Origin: Verpa conica
Lineage: Eukaryota > Ascomycota > Pezizomycetes > Pezizales > Morchellaceae
DNA: 64,000 nt
Direction of reading: 5' to 3'
NCBI GenBank assembly: GCA_033030425.1
Contig: JAUFSD010000002.1
Location: 1,116,001 to 1,180,000 of the forward strand
Shown here: in pieces, positions 23,027 through 34,577 of the stretch
Layout: every line of letters starts with the position of its first letter
Numbering within the stretch: the first letter of the stretch is position 1
Position numbers and translations under genes: made by a program
Notes under the pieces: generated by a model
Seen by the model: only the letters and a program-made list of their open reading frames with translations
Database searches by the model: none
What the model was told of the DNA's origin: nothing

Positions 23027-24470
23027 TGTATTGGGGGGCTGTAGATGTGGATGTGGATGTACTTTTTTTTTTACTTTGAGGTTTTTGAAATTTTCAGTAG
23101 ACGTGAAATGCAGACAGAAGGGGTTTGTATAGTTGTCAGTTAATTAATGAATGGACGAAGGCTATATCTATATCTGGTCATGGTGGATCACTCGGCGGGG
23201 AACTCTTTGGAATCACTTTTCTACCTTTAGAGAATACATACTCTTATGTTTGGTCTTCGTACATATTCCGTACCCATCTAGTAAAGAAAACACAATACTA
23301 GAGAGGGTAGGAGGGTTTACACTCCGGAATCAGTTGTATGATTTCGGTTGGTGTTATGATATGTTATCTAACGTTAGTAGATTGAACATTCTACTGCATA
23401 ATACTGCCAAAGTATCTCTTCTAGAAGCCTTGTTAGGTGAGGAATAGAGTATTACATTTCTTAGGATAAGCAAGATACTAGTGGGAACGAGTACTAAACT
23501 TAAGCTTGACCACGAGCAGATACGAAACGACATGGAGCGGACCTAAACCTACATGGCATATGATTTTCCTTAGTAATACATCTAGTCGTTGAAGTATAGT
23601 ACATGATTTTTGACAAGGGCCAAACAGATAGAAGATAGGTAGTGAGGCTTGTATGCCGTGATTGTCGTGTCAGCTGTATTATAATCACGAGGGGTCACCT
23701 CACTGGCAGTGCCTCCACAGCCGTAAGAAAAAAAACTAGAATACTCAACCCCCTCAATTAAATATAGTCCATGAAGTAGAAGGTTTATGAATACAAGGAG
23801 TCTCGAACAGCCTCATAGACCACATAGCTAACGCTCTAAAAACGCAGTCAATGGGCAATCTTTAAGTTTTATTTTCAGGCTGGATAGCCTAACAGCTAGC
23901 GGGTTAGCGAAGACGTAAAACAAGGCTGTAAGGCCTCTTATTCGAACCATAAGCGAGTGGACCTAGGGAGACAGTAAAAACCCCGAACCGCTTTTGTTCT
24001 GCCAATAATAGATATTTTGGGGGGTCAGATTGAGGATAAGGTAGTGTGGTCTAGAGGCAATAAAATCTTTATAATGAATAGCATATGAGAGATTTGAAGT
24101 TTTGGTTAATGGGGGAAGACTAAAATAAGGAAGATCCCTCAGGGCATGGTATGCTGCCCCGTGGCTACAATAGTCATGAAGAATCACTCGTACGAGTAGT
24201 GCCGTAAAATTGTCTGAAAGAATCCTTAATTGAGAATACTCATTCTGGATAAAAAAATCTTGGTTAAGCTAGGTGTCTAACACTAAAAATAGGGTGACAT
24301 CTAAGACAATAAAAGGACAATTTTCAGCATACGGCACATGCCGAGATTTAAATAGTATAGGGACCTAGGAAACAATCTGCCATAGCTACGAGGGTGGAAA
24401 AGCCATAACAAGATATATATACTATATAGACAAAACCTTTCCTAAAAAATAACTACAACCCTTCCCTAAC
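23027..24470. other. intergenic, AT-rich
   Basis: A 1.4-kb spacer between two convergent genes. Imperfect inverted words GTGCCGTAAAATTGTC (near 24199) and the complement near 24318-24345 could mark an old small element, but the match is broken by an indel. No supported gene. Confidence 0.4.
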
Positions 24471-27400
24471 TCAATTCAGCATAGCATCCAACTCCCCCTC
24501 ACCCAAAAACTCTTCTACTCGAACAATTAACCTCTGTACAGCCCTCTCAACATCCTCCTCATCATCCTCCATAAGTTCTGCGATAAATGGTACACTCTCA
24601 GGTAGTAATGACAACCACTCCTCTCCCATTTTGGCGTATAAATCTGTCATTGTGTCCACAGCTGCGAGCCTGACATCAGCATCCTCACAACGCATGTGTT
24701 GTAGAACTTGAGTATTGATGAACTTGAAGTGGTCTTCAGACTGTGCCGCGTTTGCGAGTTCGACAATAGCCGGGGTAGTCAGTTTTGCAGTTGCACCGTT
24801 GAGGGAGGATAATAGTGCAGGTGCAATCTTGTCAAAGTGTGTAGGAGATTGCCAGAAGTCTAGGGTAGAATTATTAGAGAAATTTTCTAAAATTGTAGCC
24901 GTAAAGGTGTGAGTATACCTCGCTCATCAGTAGAAAAGCCAACGTGTAAACTCTTCAGGACAGCCTCCCACAGCTCGGTGTTGGCCTCATCTACGATGCC
25001 CTTACCAACAACTTCTACCGCATTATCAAGTACATAACCATAATACTCAGTAACAAGTGACTACAAGAATTAGTTCCCATAATATATACTTAGTTGATCT
25101 CCCTAAAATCCTCACCTTAAGATTCTCGCACAGCATGGTCAACATCTGCCAGAACACAGTCAACCTCTTACTCCTCCCCACCGGATCACTGTCTCTTAGG
25201 TCCTCCGCAGACCACTCCAAAATCCTCAAAAACATCGGCTTGAAAATTTTATCATTGAGCTTATAGACCATCTGCAAAGCGACTTTCAGAGAGCGTTCCT
25301 CAAGGTGTTCGACATCCTCAGTATCAAAATTTGTGCTGCGGCGGATATCAAAAGCCAAGAGGAGGAATTGTAGAAGATTCGTATGCATCTTCTGAATGGT
25401 AGATTTCGTTGCACCCTCAATAACCTTCTCCACGGTGGAGATAACCTCATCAACAGCCATGGTCCCTTCATTAAGCGCATGTACCCAAGTTTTTAGCAAA
25501 GCGGCGATCACGGTCTTTGCATCCATACTCGCCGCCACACTCGTTAGCAAGTCTTTCCTAACACTCGTTGCAATATCTCCGTCAAATTCGTAGGATCGAG
25601 CAGAGCCATAAACTAATGGCAGTAACTTTAGTAAATAACTTGACATAAATGATGGTACTGTTTTCACGAGCTCATCTAAAAATGCAAATACAGCATTATG
25701 GATCATCTCATGCGTCTTGTCCTCCTGTATGCTTGCTCGCAGTTGTCCTAGTGCGAATGGCACAGTCTTTGGCAAAACCGGCACGATACGGCCTCCGAGG
25801 CATGTAGTCATCGAGGTTAAACAAACCAAGGAAAGCACCCGGAGCCCATCATCAGTACTCCTGAGACCACCCTCACTGATAACAGCATCAGCAAGACCGG
25901 CTACAATAGAAAGCTCTTGCTTTCCATATTTGATCGTGACAGCATTGACGCAGGATAATGCGTCCGCCTTCAACTCATTCGGAGATGCGCTGGAAATTAT
26001 CGCGGCGATCTTAGGCATGAGGGCCATAACAGCACTACGGGAAGTAGGGCTGGTTCTAGGCTCGGAGGTGACACGATCCTTGAATGTTTTAAGAGCACTT
26101 CTCCGGAACTATATCCCTATTAGCTTCAAACCCTTAGAACAGGTGTCTTTACGCCGATTTTACCTTAGACCCAGGCCTATCAATGAGCGTCTCAACAACA
26201 TCCACAAACTGTGGCGTCGACAGTAAATCTAGCAGATGCTCCAGGACCCTTGAAACATCACCCCTAATCTCTGTATTACCAAACGTCTCACCCAGCGCTA
26301 ACGTCTTCTCCAACGCATCTGAGAAATAAGCCCTGAGCTTTCCAGCATCCGCGGTTTCTGTCTTCAATGCCTTTGATGCCCTGATCCTAAGATTATCACC
26401 ATTCAACACATCTGCGAGAACCTGCAACAGCCTGCTTGCAAGATCAACAGGACGAGTATCCTTCAACTCATCAAAGATATGTTGCGCGAGCCCACTCCCC
26501 GAGGGCTCCAAGACATCCAAGACGACATTGAGGTACTTTACCACATTCAATAACTGAGTCTCAGCACTAAAGTTTCCTGCAAGCATGGTGCAAAACTCGC
26601 TGATGTTTCCATCCTCCACTGCCTTAACCTGGCCAGCACCAACGTTTAATTTATATCTCTCCGCTAGTTTTAGGAGCAATGTAAAAAAGAACTCGTTCAC
26701 ACCCAAGGTCTCAGTTAGTGCAATAAACAACCTAACTCTCCTATGCGCAGGAATATGTTTATAGCTCGCCACGAATGTTGATATCAGTTCGGCAGCCCCG
26801 ATGACAGGGTCGCCACCTTGGTCTTGGAGTGATTTGACAAGTGGTGGGATCACACGCTTGATTGTCTGTTCGATGACATGTGCAGAGTACTCATCGTCTT
26901 GGCGAAGAGTGTTAGCACCCATGAAAGTGAAGATAGGCATGACACTGTGCTTCACGACATCGGGCGCTACATCAGCCAGGCTGGCCAAAAGCAGTAATGC
27001 GCTGTTTTGGACCTGTGGGCTAGTAGTTGAGCGGATACAGTTAACGAGAACATCAGCCCTCACACTGCTGTCGAGGTTCACAGACTTAGAATCCTACTAT
27101 ACTTTTAGCCCAACTTCCCATCTTCCAAACGTTAGATGATTAAGAATACCTTGTAACTCTTGATAATTGCCCCTATACAAGACAACAAAACACCATGCAG
27201 ATATGCAATCCCTGAAAACTCAGCATTTCCCACATCCGCCAACACACCAAAAAGTTCCCTCAGCAACTCTGGATGTTTCTCTGCCCCTTGCCCCTCCAAC
27301 AATTCCGAAACAACAGTAATCCTCCTCAAAGCAACTGCCTGGTCGACTTCCCCGTCAGAAGTCGCAGCTACTACAATGGATACCCTCTGCCTCTTATTCT

Positions 27401-30162
27401 TGGGGATAGAACTGCCCGGCAACACAGCTTTCAAGTGCAGCCTAGATTCTCCCAAGAACCGGTTGAAGACATCAGTAGGAAGCGTCACATCTCTAAGAAC
27501 CTGAATAGCCTCTCCTGAATCTTCTCCCTTCAAGGCAAGCTCTAAAAGGCTTTCTGCAGCACTAATTTTGATATCCTCATCGAGGGTATCCCAGATCTTA
27601 GTGATCCGTACCGCAGATGCAGTTTGAAGACTAGAGCTGAAGCTATTCTCAATAAGCTCGACGAGAATTGCAATACCGTTAGTGTTCTCGCCTTCTGAGA
27701 TGATACCAACGAGCTGTTCTTCGAGGGCTGTAATATCAATTCGTTCCTCGACACACTGGTCTACGCGTGTTTTGTAGTCTTTAACATTGATCCAGCTAGT
27801 CAAAGAGGGTATAAGGAACTCAGTCCGAGAAATGGTCATCTTTTCGATCCTATTCAACATCGAGAGGAGGCACAGCTTTGTGAGTAGTCCAGGAGCATTA
27901 ACTGTGTGGCTACCAAGGAATGCCATAATACTAGTTTTTAAGCTCGATTTCAGTCTCCCGTCGGGAGAGCTGAGTACACCCTCGAGTGAGCGTCCAATGA
28001 CGTTGGAGTCAAGTACACACTCTTCCAAGTTGCCCATAACAACCTCCCCAAGGAACTTACTCGCCTCCGCTGTCTCTAACCACTTTACGTTGTCCGTCTC
28101 TTTACCTTTTCCATAGATTGTGTCGATAGCCCAGTACTTGATCGGCTCCTCACTATTGGCACCTTTAGACCTTCTCTTTTTCTTCCCCTTTCTTAGATCA
28201 CCTCCTAGAGACGAAAAACGGTCGTTTAGTAACACCACTAACATTGCGGCCTCATGGCGTACATTCCTCGACGGATCTGCGAGTGCTACGAGGACATGCG
28301 GAATGAGAGCTTGAAGATCAAACTTTTCACTGATCGTTTTGATGTATTTTGTACACTCTTTCAGAGCTTTAGTACGAGCGAGGGCAGGGTAAGGAAGTGA
28401 AGTCCAGATTTTGACAAAAAGGGAGATAGAGAATGCATTCTCCAAAGGCCTTTTTTTGAAAATAGGTAGCTGAAGAGCGGTCTTGAATTCTTTGGAGGAT
28501 GTGATTGATGCAATAAACGCCTGTGACAACTTCTCGAGGACTGATGGGGGTGTGGGTGCCAGGAAAGAATCACCCTCCACAGATTCAGGGATCGAGGCAA
28601 GGATTTCTTCGAAAGTCTCTGTGTTCTCCTTCGGGGCCTCGATAACTTTTTGTGTCGTTTCGCTCATTGTGGCGGGCATGATAGTGGGCCTGATAACTGT
28701 CTGTAGCTTGAGTTCGAGCAGCTCAACATCGACTTGATCGTTTTCTAGGATTTCTTTGACAACTTTTCCCATCTTACGTTTTTCGCCGAGCCTGTTCCAG
28801 CGCACAAGAGAACCTGCAAGTTTCTCCTTGACGTCTTCGAGAGAGTCAATTTCTTTCTCTGTGATTGCTGTTTGACCCTCTCCGATTTTTTGGGCGACAT
28901 CGACGAGTTTCTTCATTACTAGTCTTCGCTGTTTAGGTCCCATGCGGGCTTCTTCGAGCAATTTAATAGTTATAGTCAGTTCCTTAAGGCCATATTTCTT
29001 GCCTAGTCTGTCAAGGACACCTAAACAAAGTCCGACAACAAGCTTGTCAACTCTATACTTCTCACCCATAGCAAGTAGCCTCTCTGTAATATTATCAACC
29101 TTGAGTAGTTCTTTTGTAATCTCATCCGATACACGAACATCCTTGTCCCCCTGCCGTGCCTGTGCAAGAAACGCCAAGCAAGCTAACCCAGGACTCAAAG
29201 TCTTCGTACCCCACCCTTTTACAACGCCCTGCATCAGCGAGAGTAGCAACTGCCCAGAAAGCGATAGTTTGGAAACCAGTATAGTAGTAAGCATATAGCA
29301 GCCAATCTGGAACTCTGGCGTCTTCCTGGCTTTGTAACCATCTTCCAGAATAGTCATAGTTCGGTGTAGCACGTCTTCTTCTGTGAGGCCACCTCGTTTC
29401 CTTGTAGCATCGCACATGAGGGAGACGGACTCAGTAGACACGGTAGAGTAGAATGAAAGGAGTGCGTGATTGTCACGGTGGGACTTGACAACGTAGACAA
29501 CATATTCGGAGAGCATGTTGAAAAAGTCCCGGCGGTGGGAGAGGGCGTGGGTGATCACATGACGGGGAACTACCGCAGCAGGTTTGATATATGGTGTGAG
29601 AAAAAGAAATTCATGGGGGATGTATTTCTGGGAGATTATTCCTAGAAGGGTGGGGAAGAGAGTTGAGTGGGAGTGGTAAGGAAGGAAGGCGAGGAGGACT
29701 GCTCCGGTGTTTTGTTCTTGGACTCTATAATTCAGTCAGTAAAGATTCCAAAAAAACAAAAAGTAAAAAACAAAAAATAGTGTACCTGAATTTTCTAACA
29801 AGCCATTCAACGGCTTTTAATGCAGGACGTAATAAGAGCCTGCCACTGACAAGTTGCAAGAATCCCTCAATACTACGATCAAGTTCATCCACCTCATTTT
29901 TTGGCAGCAAGAACCGATCAACACCCTTACTACTCTCACCGAATAGCCCACGCTCATATGAAATGAACCTTTCATCAATCTGGCACAATTCCCTGAAGCC
30001 CTCAGTTGCAATAGAATAGATTGTGTCAAGATCCTGAGTCGCCGCATGAGATGCAGGGAACAAGAGTGAAGCCGAGTGGATTTGTTTTAGTTTCTGGGTA
30101 TTGAGCGTGTTTGTTGATGTCGCAGTGATCTTCTGCAGCTGGGCTGCGAGAGAGGACGTCAT
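24471..30162 (-). CDS. UTP10: U3 snoRNP/SSU processome scaffold Utp10 (HEATR1/BAP28)
   Basis: Utp10 belongs to the UtpA/t-UTP subcomplex, which binds nascent pre-rRNA and is needed for 18S processing and, in yeast, for efficient rDNA transcription. Exons (minus) are 30162-29786, 29724-27150, 27093-26164, 26108-25116, 25060-24919 and 24859-24471, giving 1801 residues, normal for the family. The N-terminus has the conserved ASLLFPASHAATQDLDTIYS, LFGESSKGVDRFLLPKNEVD and AVEWLVRKF. The rest is alpha-helical HEAT-like repeats such as VQNSALLLLASLADVAPDVV and VRHEAAMLVVLLNDRF. The C-terminal exons hold the BP28CT-type segment with WQMLTMLCENLK and VRLAAVDTMTDLYAKMG. The acceptor at 27094 (TAGTAG) skips a stop and is the only one in frame. 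It diverges from an RRN10-like Pol I factor gene. Confidence 0.95.
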
Positions 30163-30725
30163 TGCGAGGGTTGTTCGATTGGTTGAATCGGCTGTGGTGG
30201 GGGAGTGAGGTTTCCGTCGGTGGAGGGTTTTTTTCCTGTGGGAAGGTATTAGTGTGCCAAGATTTCATGTTGCACGGATTGGGCCGCATCATTGATTCTC
30301 ACTCGCATGCCGCTGTCTAAGAGAGGGGTTGCTGCTGGTATTGGGGTATGCTTTTACTTTAGAGGTACATATTTGGTATGCATTTCAGAAGCTATAGTTG
30401 ATCACTGAAGCTGGGGAGTAGGCCAAAGGGTCGCTGATATGGGATGTATGGCCTATACCCTACGATCAGGGCTAACCAATTAGTGCTCTATTCATACATT
30501 ATTATGCAAAGTAATAGTTTCAAAACTTCAGGTTAGGCTTCACCTGCCCTCAGTTACCTTTTCCTATATTCCCTCCACCAGACGACTTAAGACCGATGAT
30601 AATCCCTCCTGGGTTAGACTCCTATAGGGTTAGGGCTACACATGTTATGCGCCAAGAACATTTAAGGTGCGGCTCAACACGCACAAGACAACCCTTTATC
30701 CTCTTCAGCCCGACCCATTAATAAA
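30163..30725. promoter_or_regulatory. bidirectional promoter of UTP10 and the RRN10-like gene, with TTAGGG box
   Basis: This 563-base spacer lies between two outward-facing ribosome-production genes. At 30625-30637 it has TAGGGTTAGGGCT, a double telomere-repeat-like word of the type bound by Tbf1-like factors in some fungal snoRNA and ribosome-biogenesis promoters. It lies about 90 bases from the RRN10-like ATG. Binding is inferred. Confidence 0.5.
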
Positions 30726-31390
30726 ATGCCAAAACGGAAAAGAACCTCCTCCACCTCCACCGCACCCCGGAACACAGAGCCTCGGAAAAGACGTGCAGGT
30801 ACTCGCCACGCAACCGTCTACGATGCAGTTGCGAGCCGGGTCAACTACGAAGGTTTTGTCCACCCCAGACTAACCAGGGACGCGTCCGGTGGGAAAAATC
30901 AGCGGTCTCAGAAGGCGATGCCAGCAGATGAGGTGCTGGGGAGGAGGAGGAATGCGCCGGATGAACCGATTCCATATGGGGAGGCAGAAGCATTGGGGTT
31001 GCCTGATTCGGTGGGTTGCTTTTACTTACTTGTTTGTGGTTAGGGGGGGAACGAAGCTAAAATATAGGTAGGACTTGTTGATTGCGGTTCATCAGTATGC
31101 TGCTGATTTTTATGGAGCAAATGGGATGGGCCCTGTTAGTTACCGTTCGCTGGACGAGACGGCGCTGTTAGCTGTTGGTAAGTCTAGATATATCGGGGTG
31201 CTTCTGTTATTCCCTGTTACTGACGAATAAAGGGATGCTGTTGGAGGAAACGGTACGGGCATGTCTCGGGGATAATGGTGATCTTGTTTTGATTGAGCAG
31301 GAGGAGAGCGAAGATAATGAGGTTGAGAGAAAGCTGGTCAATGAGAATGAAGGGCCTAAAGTCCGTATACCAAAATATCACGATAGATAA
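30726..31390 (+). CDS. RRN10-like subunit of the RNA polymerase I upstream activating factor
   Basis: In yeast, Rrn10 is part of UAF, which activates Pol I transcription of rDNA. Exons are 30726-31010, 31072-31177 and 31233-31390, giving 182 residues. The first intron ends at GGTAG before GACTTG, and the second has a standard GTAAGT donor. The N-terminus is basic (MPKRKRT, RKRRAG). The middle reads ADEVLGRRRN and EPIPYGEAEALGLPD. It is followed by DLLIAVHQYAADFY and SLDETALLAVGMLLEETVRA. The order ADEVL, PIP, D-x-x-hydrophobic-VH-Y and DETAL-GMLLE parallels Rrn10 as I remember it, but Rrn10 is small and diverges fast. The tail is acidic, then basic. Divergent placement next to UTP10 supports a role in rRNA production. 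Confidence 0.62.
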
Positions 31391-32703
31391 CATGGAGAGA
31401 TCATAGCTCATCATCCGTTTTTCTGGCGTTTTCTTTCCTATCATACCTAAAAGTATTTTTTGAGAGAGTTCTAATAGCTTAAGGTGCTTTGATTTTAAAT
31501 AGAGGCTTTTCTAATTACAAGACCCCAGTGGTCAGTTGGTGATATAGTTTGTTACTTCCTCATCTACTGAAAACCCTCGGCTACGTGAGGTCTACCTGGG
31601 AAAATATGTACAGAACCGTCCGCTATCTGTCGTCAAATAGAATCCCAGAGCTACCCAAAGACTAGAACTCGAAACCGATGTTAATTCTAAAAAGTGTTGC
31701 GTTGAGACAAGTGGTATTCAGGTTAGGAGAGTATGACTTATTACATGTATCTGAGATAAAGGCTGTCTTTCTAAGATATTTATATATGTATGTCTCCTTT
31801 ACTCTCTCTATTATTACTACTCCATATCTTTTTACAAATCCTTTCTTAGAATCTCTATTTGCGAAGCTTCCCCTACATAAAATCTATCTTCAGAGTCTCC
31901 CTTTGTAGAGCTTTCCTTCGTATATATAGAGCCCCTTAAATCCTCAGTAGAGTACTTTCTATAGCTACATGCCACTATTGTGATTCTTGCTTTAACTAAT
32001 CCTATCGGAACAACTACCCCTGTAAAGCTAGATGGTTCTCGAGTGTACGTAGCAGCTATACCGGCTAAGAGGTATTTTGGGGCTATTGATCTTTTATCGG
32101 GGAGGTTTTAGCAGGTAGCTGATTAGTAACTAATCTAACCTTTATATATTTTTAGAACCGGTCCAGCTAGCCATTCAAAGGTGGGTCTTCCCCACTACGA
32201 GCTCTTATCACAGGACCAACGTACTCCTCCCCCCAAACCCAGATCTCTACCTGTATATTCCTGTAGTGACTTTTTGAGAATAGGTGAACACTTATGTGGG
32301 GAAGAAGCCAGTTCTAGACACTCTTTTAGACAGCTCTACGACGAGTAGATAGGTAGTGATAGCGCAAGTAATATCCACAGCTTATATTCCGCATACGGTA
32401 GTGCCTTTATTTTATGCCGAAGCTACATGTAGTACTGCGGATCCAGGGTAAGACGAGGTGGCTAATGCTTTGGTTTATCCAAAATCACTGCTATCACTAT
32501 TGGGGAGCTAAGCTTAAACCTTTTATCTCTATGGTTAAAAACTGCCGTATTATCAAAGATACTACCCTCAAATTGCCTTCAAAGATCAATTTCGCCGTGT
32601 CTAGCCGTCTAATTACTTGAGCTACCTCTAACGCCGCTCCTATGAGTTGCCAAGCATGAACAAAGAGGGTCGTCCTCTCACAGCGAAGCTACGGTACCAT
32701 TGG
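31391..32703. other. AT-rich gene-poor region left of the MITE cluster
   Basis: Only short frames interrupted by stops. One stretch at about 32000-32110 reads open for some 35 codons, then stops; I could not tie it to a transposase or reverse transcriptase. Best read as decayed repeat or intergenic DNA. Confidence 0.4.
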
Positions 32704-33437
32704 TATACTTGCTAAAAAAAAGGTTTATCTACTAGGACCACCTAGGTACAGTACTAGGACAAAAGTTTTGGTAGAAGCGCTACTTTATACTCAAAGCACC
32801 CATGTTCACTAGGCTAAAAGTATCATGCAGCTTTAACCAAAGATTTTCATACAGGGTAGAATTCCTAGAATATATCCCAAGAATGATCCTAAATTTTCCT
32901 GGGGGTTTTTAACTGTCAGAATAAGTATCTTTGCGCTTTTCTAGCTGTTGTAGGTCTGGATCTGAGAGACTTTCCTGAGGCCCCATACAAAGTCTTGCAT
33001 GACAACCAGTTTATGGAATGTAGAGTTTTCTGGGGCCTTGAGCATTCATTTCCTGGGCCTGTAAATTATATAGAATAGTCTTAAGATATTAAAGAGTCCT
33101 CTAAAATAGGAATTGGAGTAATCAGTTGGTTTTTTCATTATTTTGTTGGTGGTGACAGAATGCTATTTTTGGTGTAAAATCGCCAAACTACCAAAACTTT
33201 TGTCCCCTCACTGTAGCAACGCAACCACCCACCAAAGCCAAAGTGAGGGGTTAACCTTTCACTCTCTCTTAAGTATCCATCATCCCTACATTAAATCTAA
33301 GCAATTCTTAGTACTCACTTCCCTTCCATCTATTTACATTGATTGCTAATATTTTGGCATTGTAACTTGACTTGGTGGGTGGTTGCGTTGCTACCTAGGT
33401 GAACCTAGTAGATAAACTTTTTTTTTTAGCTAGTATA
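32704..33437. mobile_element. MITE A (about 259 bp) split by insertion of MITE B
   Basis: Element A runs 32708-33433 between TATA copies at 32704-32707 and 33434-33437. Its left repeat begins CTTGCTAAAAAAAAGG and continues TTTATCTACTAGG, ACCACCTAGG. Its right repeat, reverse-complemented, begins CTAGCTAAAAAAAAAAG and continues TTTATCTACTAGG, TTCACCTAGGTAGCAACG. If the inner element and one TA copy are removed, the left repeat continues TAGCAACGCAACCACCCACC and matches the right one over about 68 bases. It has no coding capacity. Superfamily unassigned; the TATA or TA duplication fits Tc1/mariner-like or related elements. Confidence 0.85.
32747..33215. mobile_element. MITE B, pogo/Tc1-like, inserted inside the left repeat of MITE A
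   Basis: Element B spans 32749-33213 (465 bp) and is flanked by TA at 32747-32748 and 33214-33215. Left end CAGTACTAGGACAAAAGTTT; right end, reverse-complemented, CAGTGAGGGGACAAAAGTTT. Both continue TGGTAG. CAGT termini with a TA duplication are typical of pogo-like members of Tc1/mariner. No transposase frame is present, so it is non-autonomous or decayed. Confidence 0.85.
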
Positions 33438-33672
33438 CCCGTGCGTTAATTAACAATTCGGAATGTGGTTACAACCACCAGAATGAGCACAGTGGTGTAA
33501 TAGCAACAAGAAAACTCCATGTAGTTAGAATCTCATAGCATTACAATTGGTAATTCAACTAAATATTAATTAGTCTTAACCACATCTAGGGTCTTTTTAT
33601 TAGGGGTTTCTTGATGATGTTTTGGTGTTGTGGTTATGAAAATTCCGAGTTATTAATTAACATGCGAGTATA
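33434..33672. mobile_element. MITE C, adjacent to MITE A and sharing its TATA
   Basis: Element C spans 33438-33668 (231 bp). Left end CCCGTGCGTTAATTAAC, right end reverse-complemented CTCGCATGTTAATTAAT, both continuing into CGGAAT. TATA stands on both sides (33434-33437 and 33669-33672), and the left copy is also the right flank of MITE A. No open frame of note. Confidence 0.75.
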
Positions 33673-34577
33673 GCATTGGCTATAAGACACCCTAAAGCAA
33701 CCATAGTATTATCTCGCCGGCTTTACCACACAAAGCGACGAGTACATAGATCATGTAATTAGGATAGTACTTATTTTTAGGTAAAATCCTACTGCTTGGT
33801 GATGCGCTATCCTTACTTATCAACATTTAGCACGATCGCTAAAAGATTCCGGAATATGTGCTAGGGAAGTCTAGATCCAGGCTGCTGAGCTCACAAAAGT
33901 CACTGCCTATCCCTAGGTCGGCAATGTATCCCAGCCAGCTAATATACCCGGTAGTGAATTCTACAAATAAATTTAAATATAATCACATGCTCTCTATATT
34001 TCTTTTCTAGAATCTCAACTTAAATTATTAGTATTGGTACATGAGCGCTTTAGGCAATCCGAAAGAAATTCCGGGTCTGTGGGCGTCTAGACAAAAAAAT
34101 CCTACTTATTCCGGAATGCTTTTTTTATTTATACCGGGTAGTCCTCCAATCGCCGTGCCCCCGTTAATTAAAACTGGTGTCAGTTAATAAATCTTTATTC
34201 GGTATACTACCCCTCGGCGGTTGTACCCTACTACGTTCGTACGGGCCACAGTACGCCACCTGCCTCGCATTCGGCGCACTGTGGTCCGGGATGCACCTAC
34301 GGGATTCTGTCGTCCGGGATACAGATAAGAGGCAAAAAAAATTATTGCGATATCGTGGAAGGGGCCTTTACTGAATATAAGAAGATTAGTGAGGGCCCGG
34401 CCTGATAGTCTATATTTGTCGGAGTATCCTTGATTACGGCCTCCCGGACCAAGAGGTGCTTTCTGTTTTTGAAGGTGGCTAAATATATAACAAGGATAAC
34501 CTGAAGTATAGCATCGGAATTTTCAGAAGAGCTCAATGAAGGCCTCAATTCAGAGTCGTTTGAGGGAGTACTTTTAT
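33673..34577. other. AT-rich flank upstream of the sugar transporter, with a GC-rich inverted repeat
   Basis: A GC-rich imperfect hairpin stands out at 34242-34288: arms CGGGCCACAGTACGCC and GGCGCACTGTGGTCCG match at 14 of 16 positions around a 15-base loop. The rest is AT-rich with poor coding potential and contains the transporter promoter. Confidence 0.45.

Noticed and set aside
23880..23960. tRNA-like look with a GGTTCGAA-type word on the minus strand
   Set aside because: The box B flanks do not match, no acceptor stem or anticodon loop could be drawn.
24198..24345. Imperfect inverted words GTGCCGTAAAATTGTC and its partner
   Set aside because: Match is broken by an indel, no target duplication; too weak to call an element.
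31950..32640. Possible remnant of a retroelement between UAF-like gene and MITE cluster
   Set aside because: Short open pieces do not show reverse transcriptase, integrase or transposase motifs.
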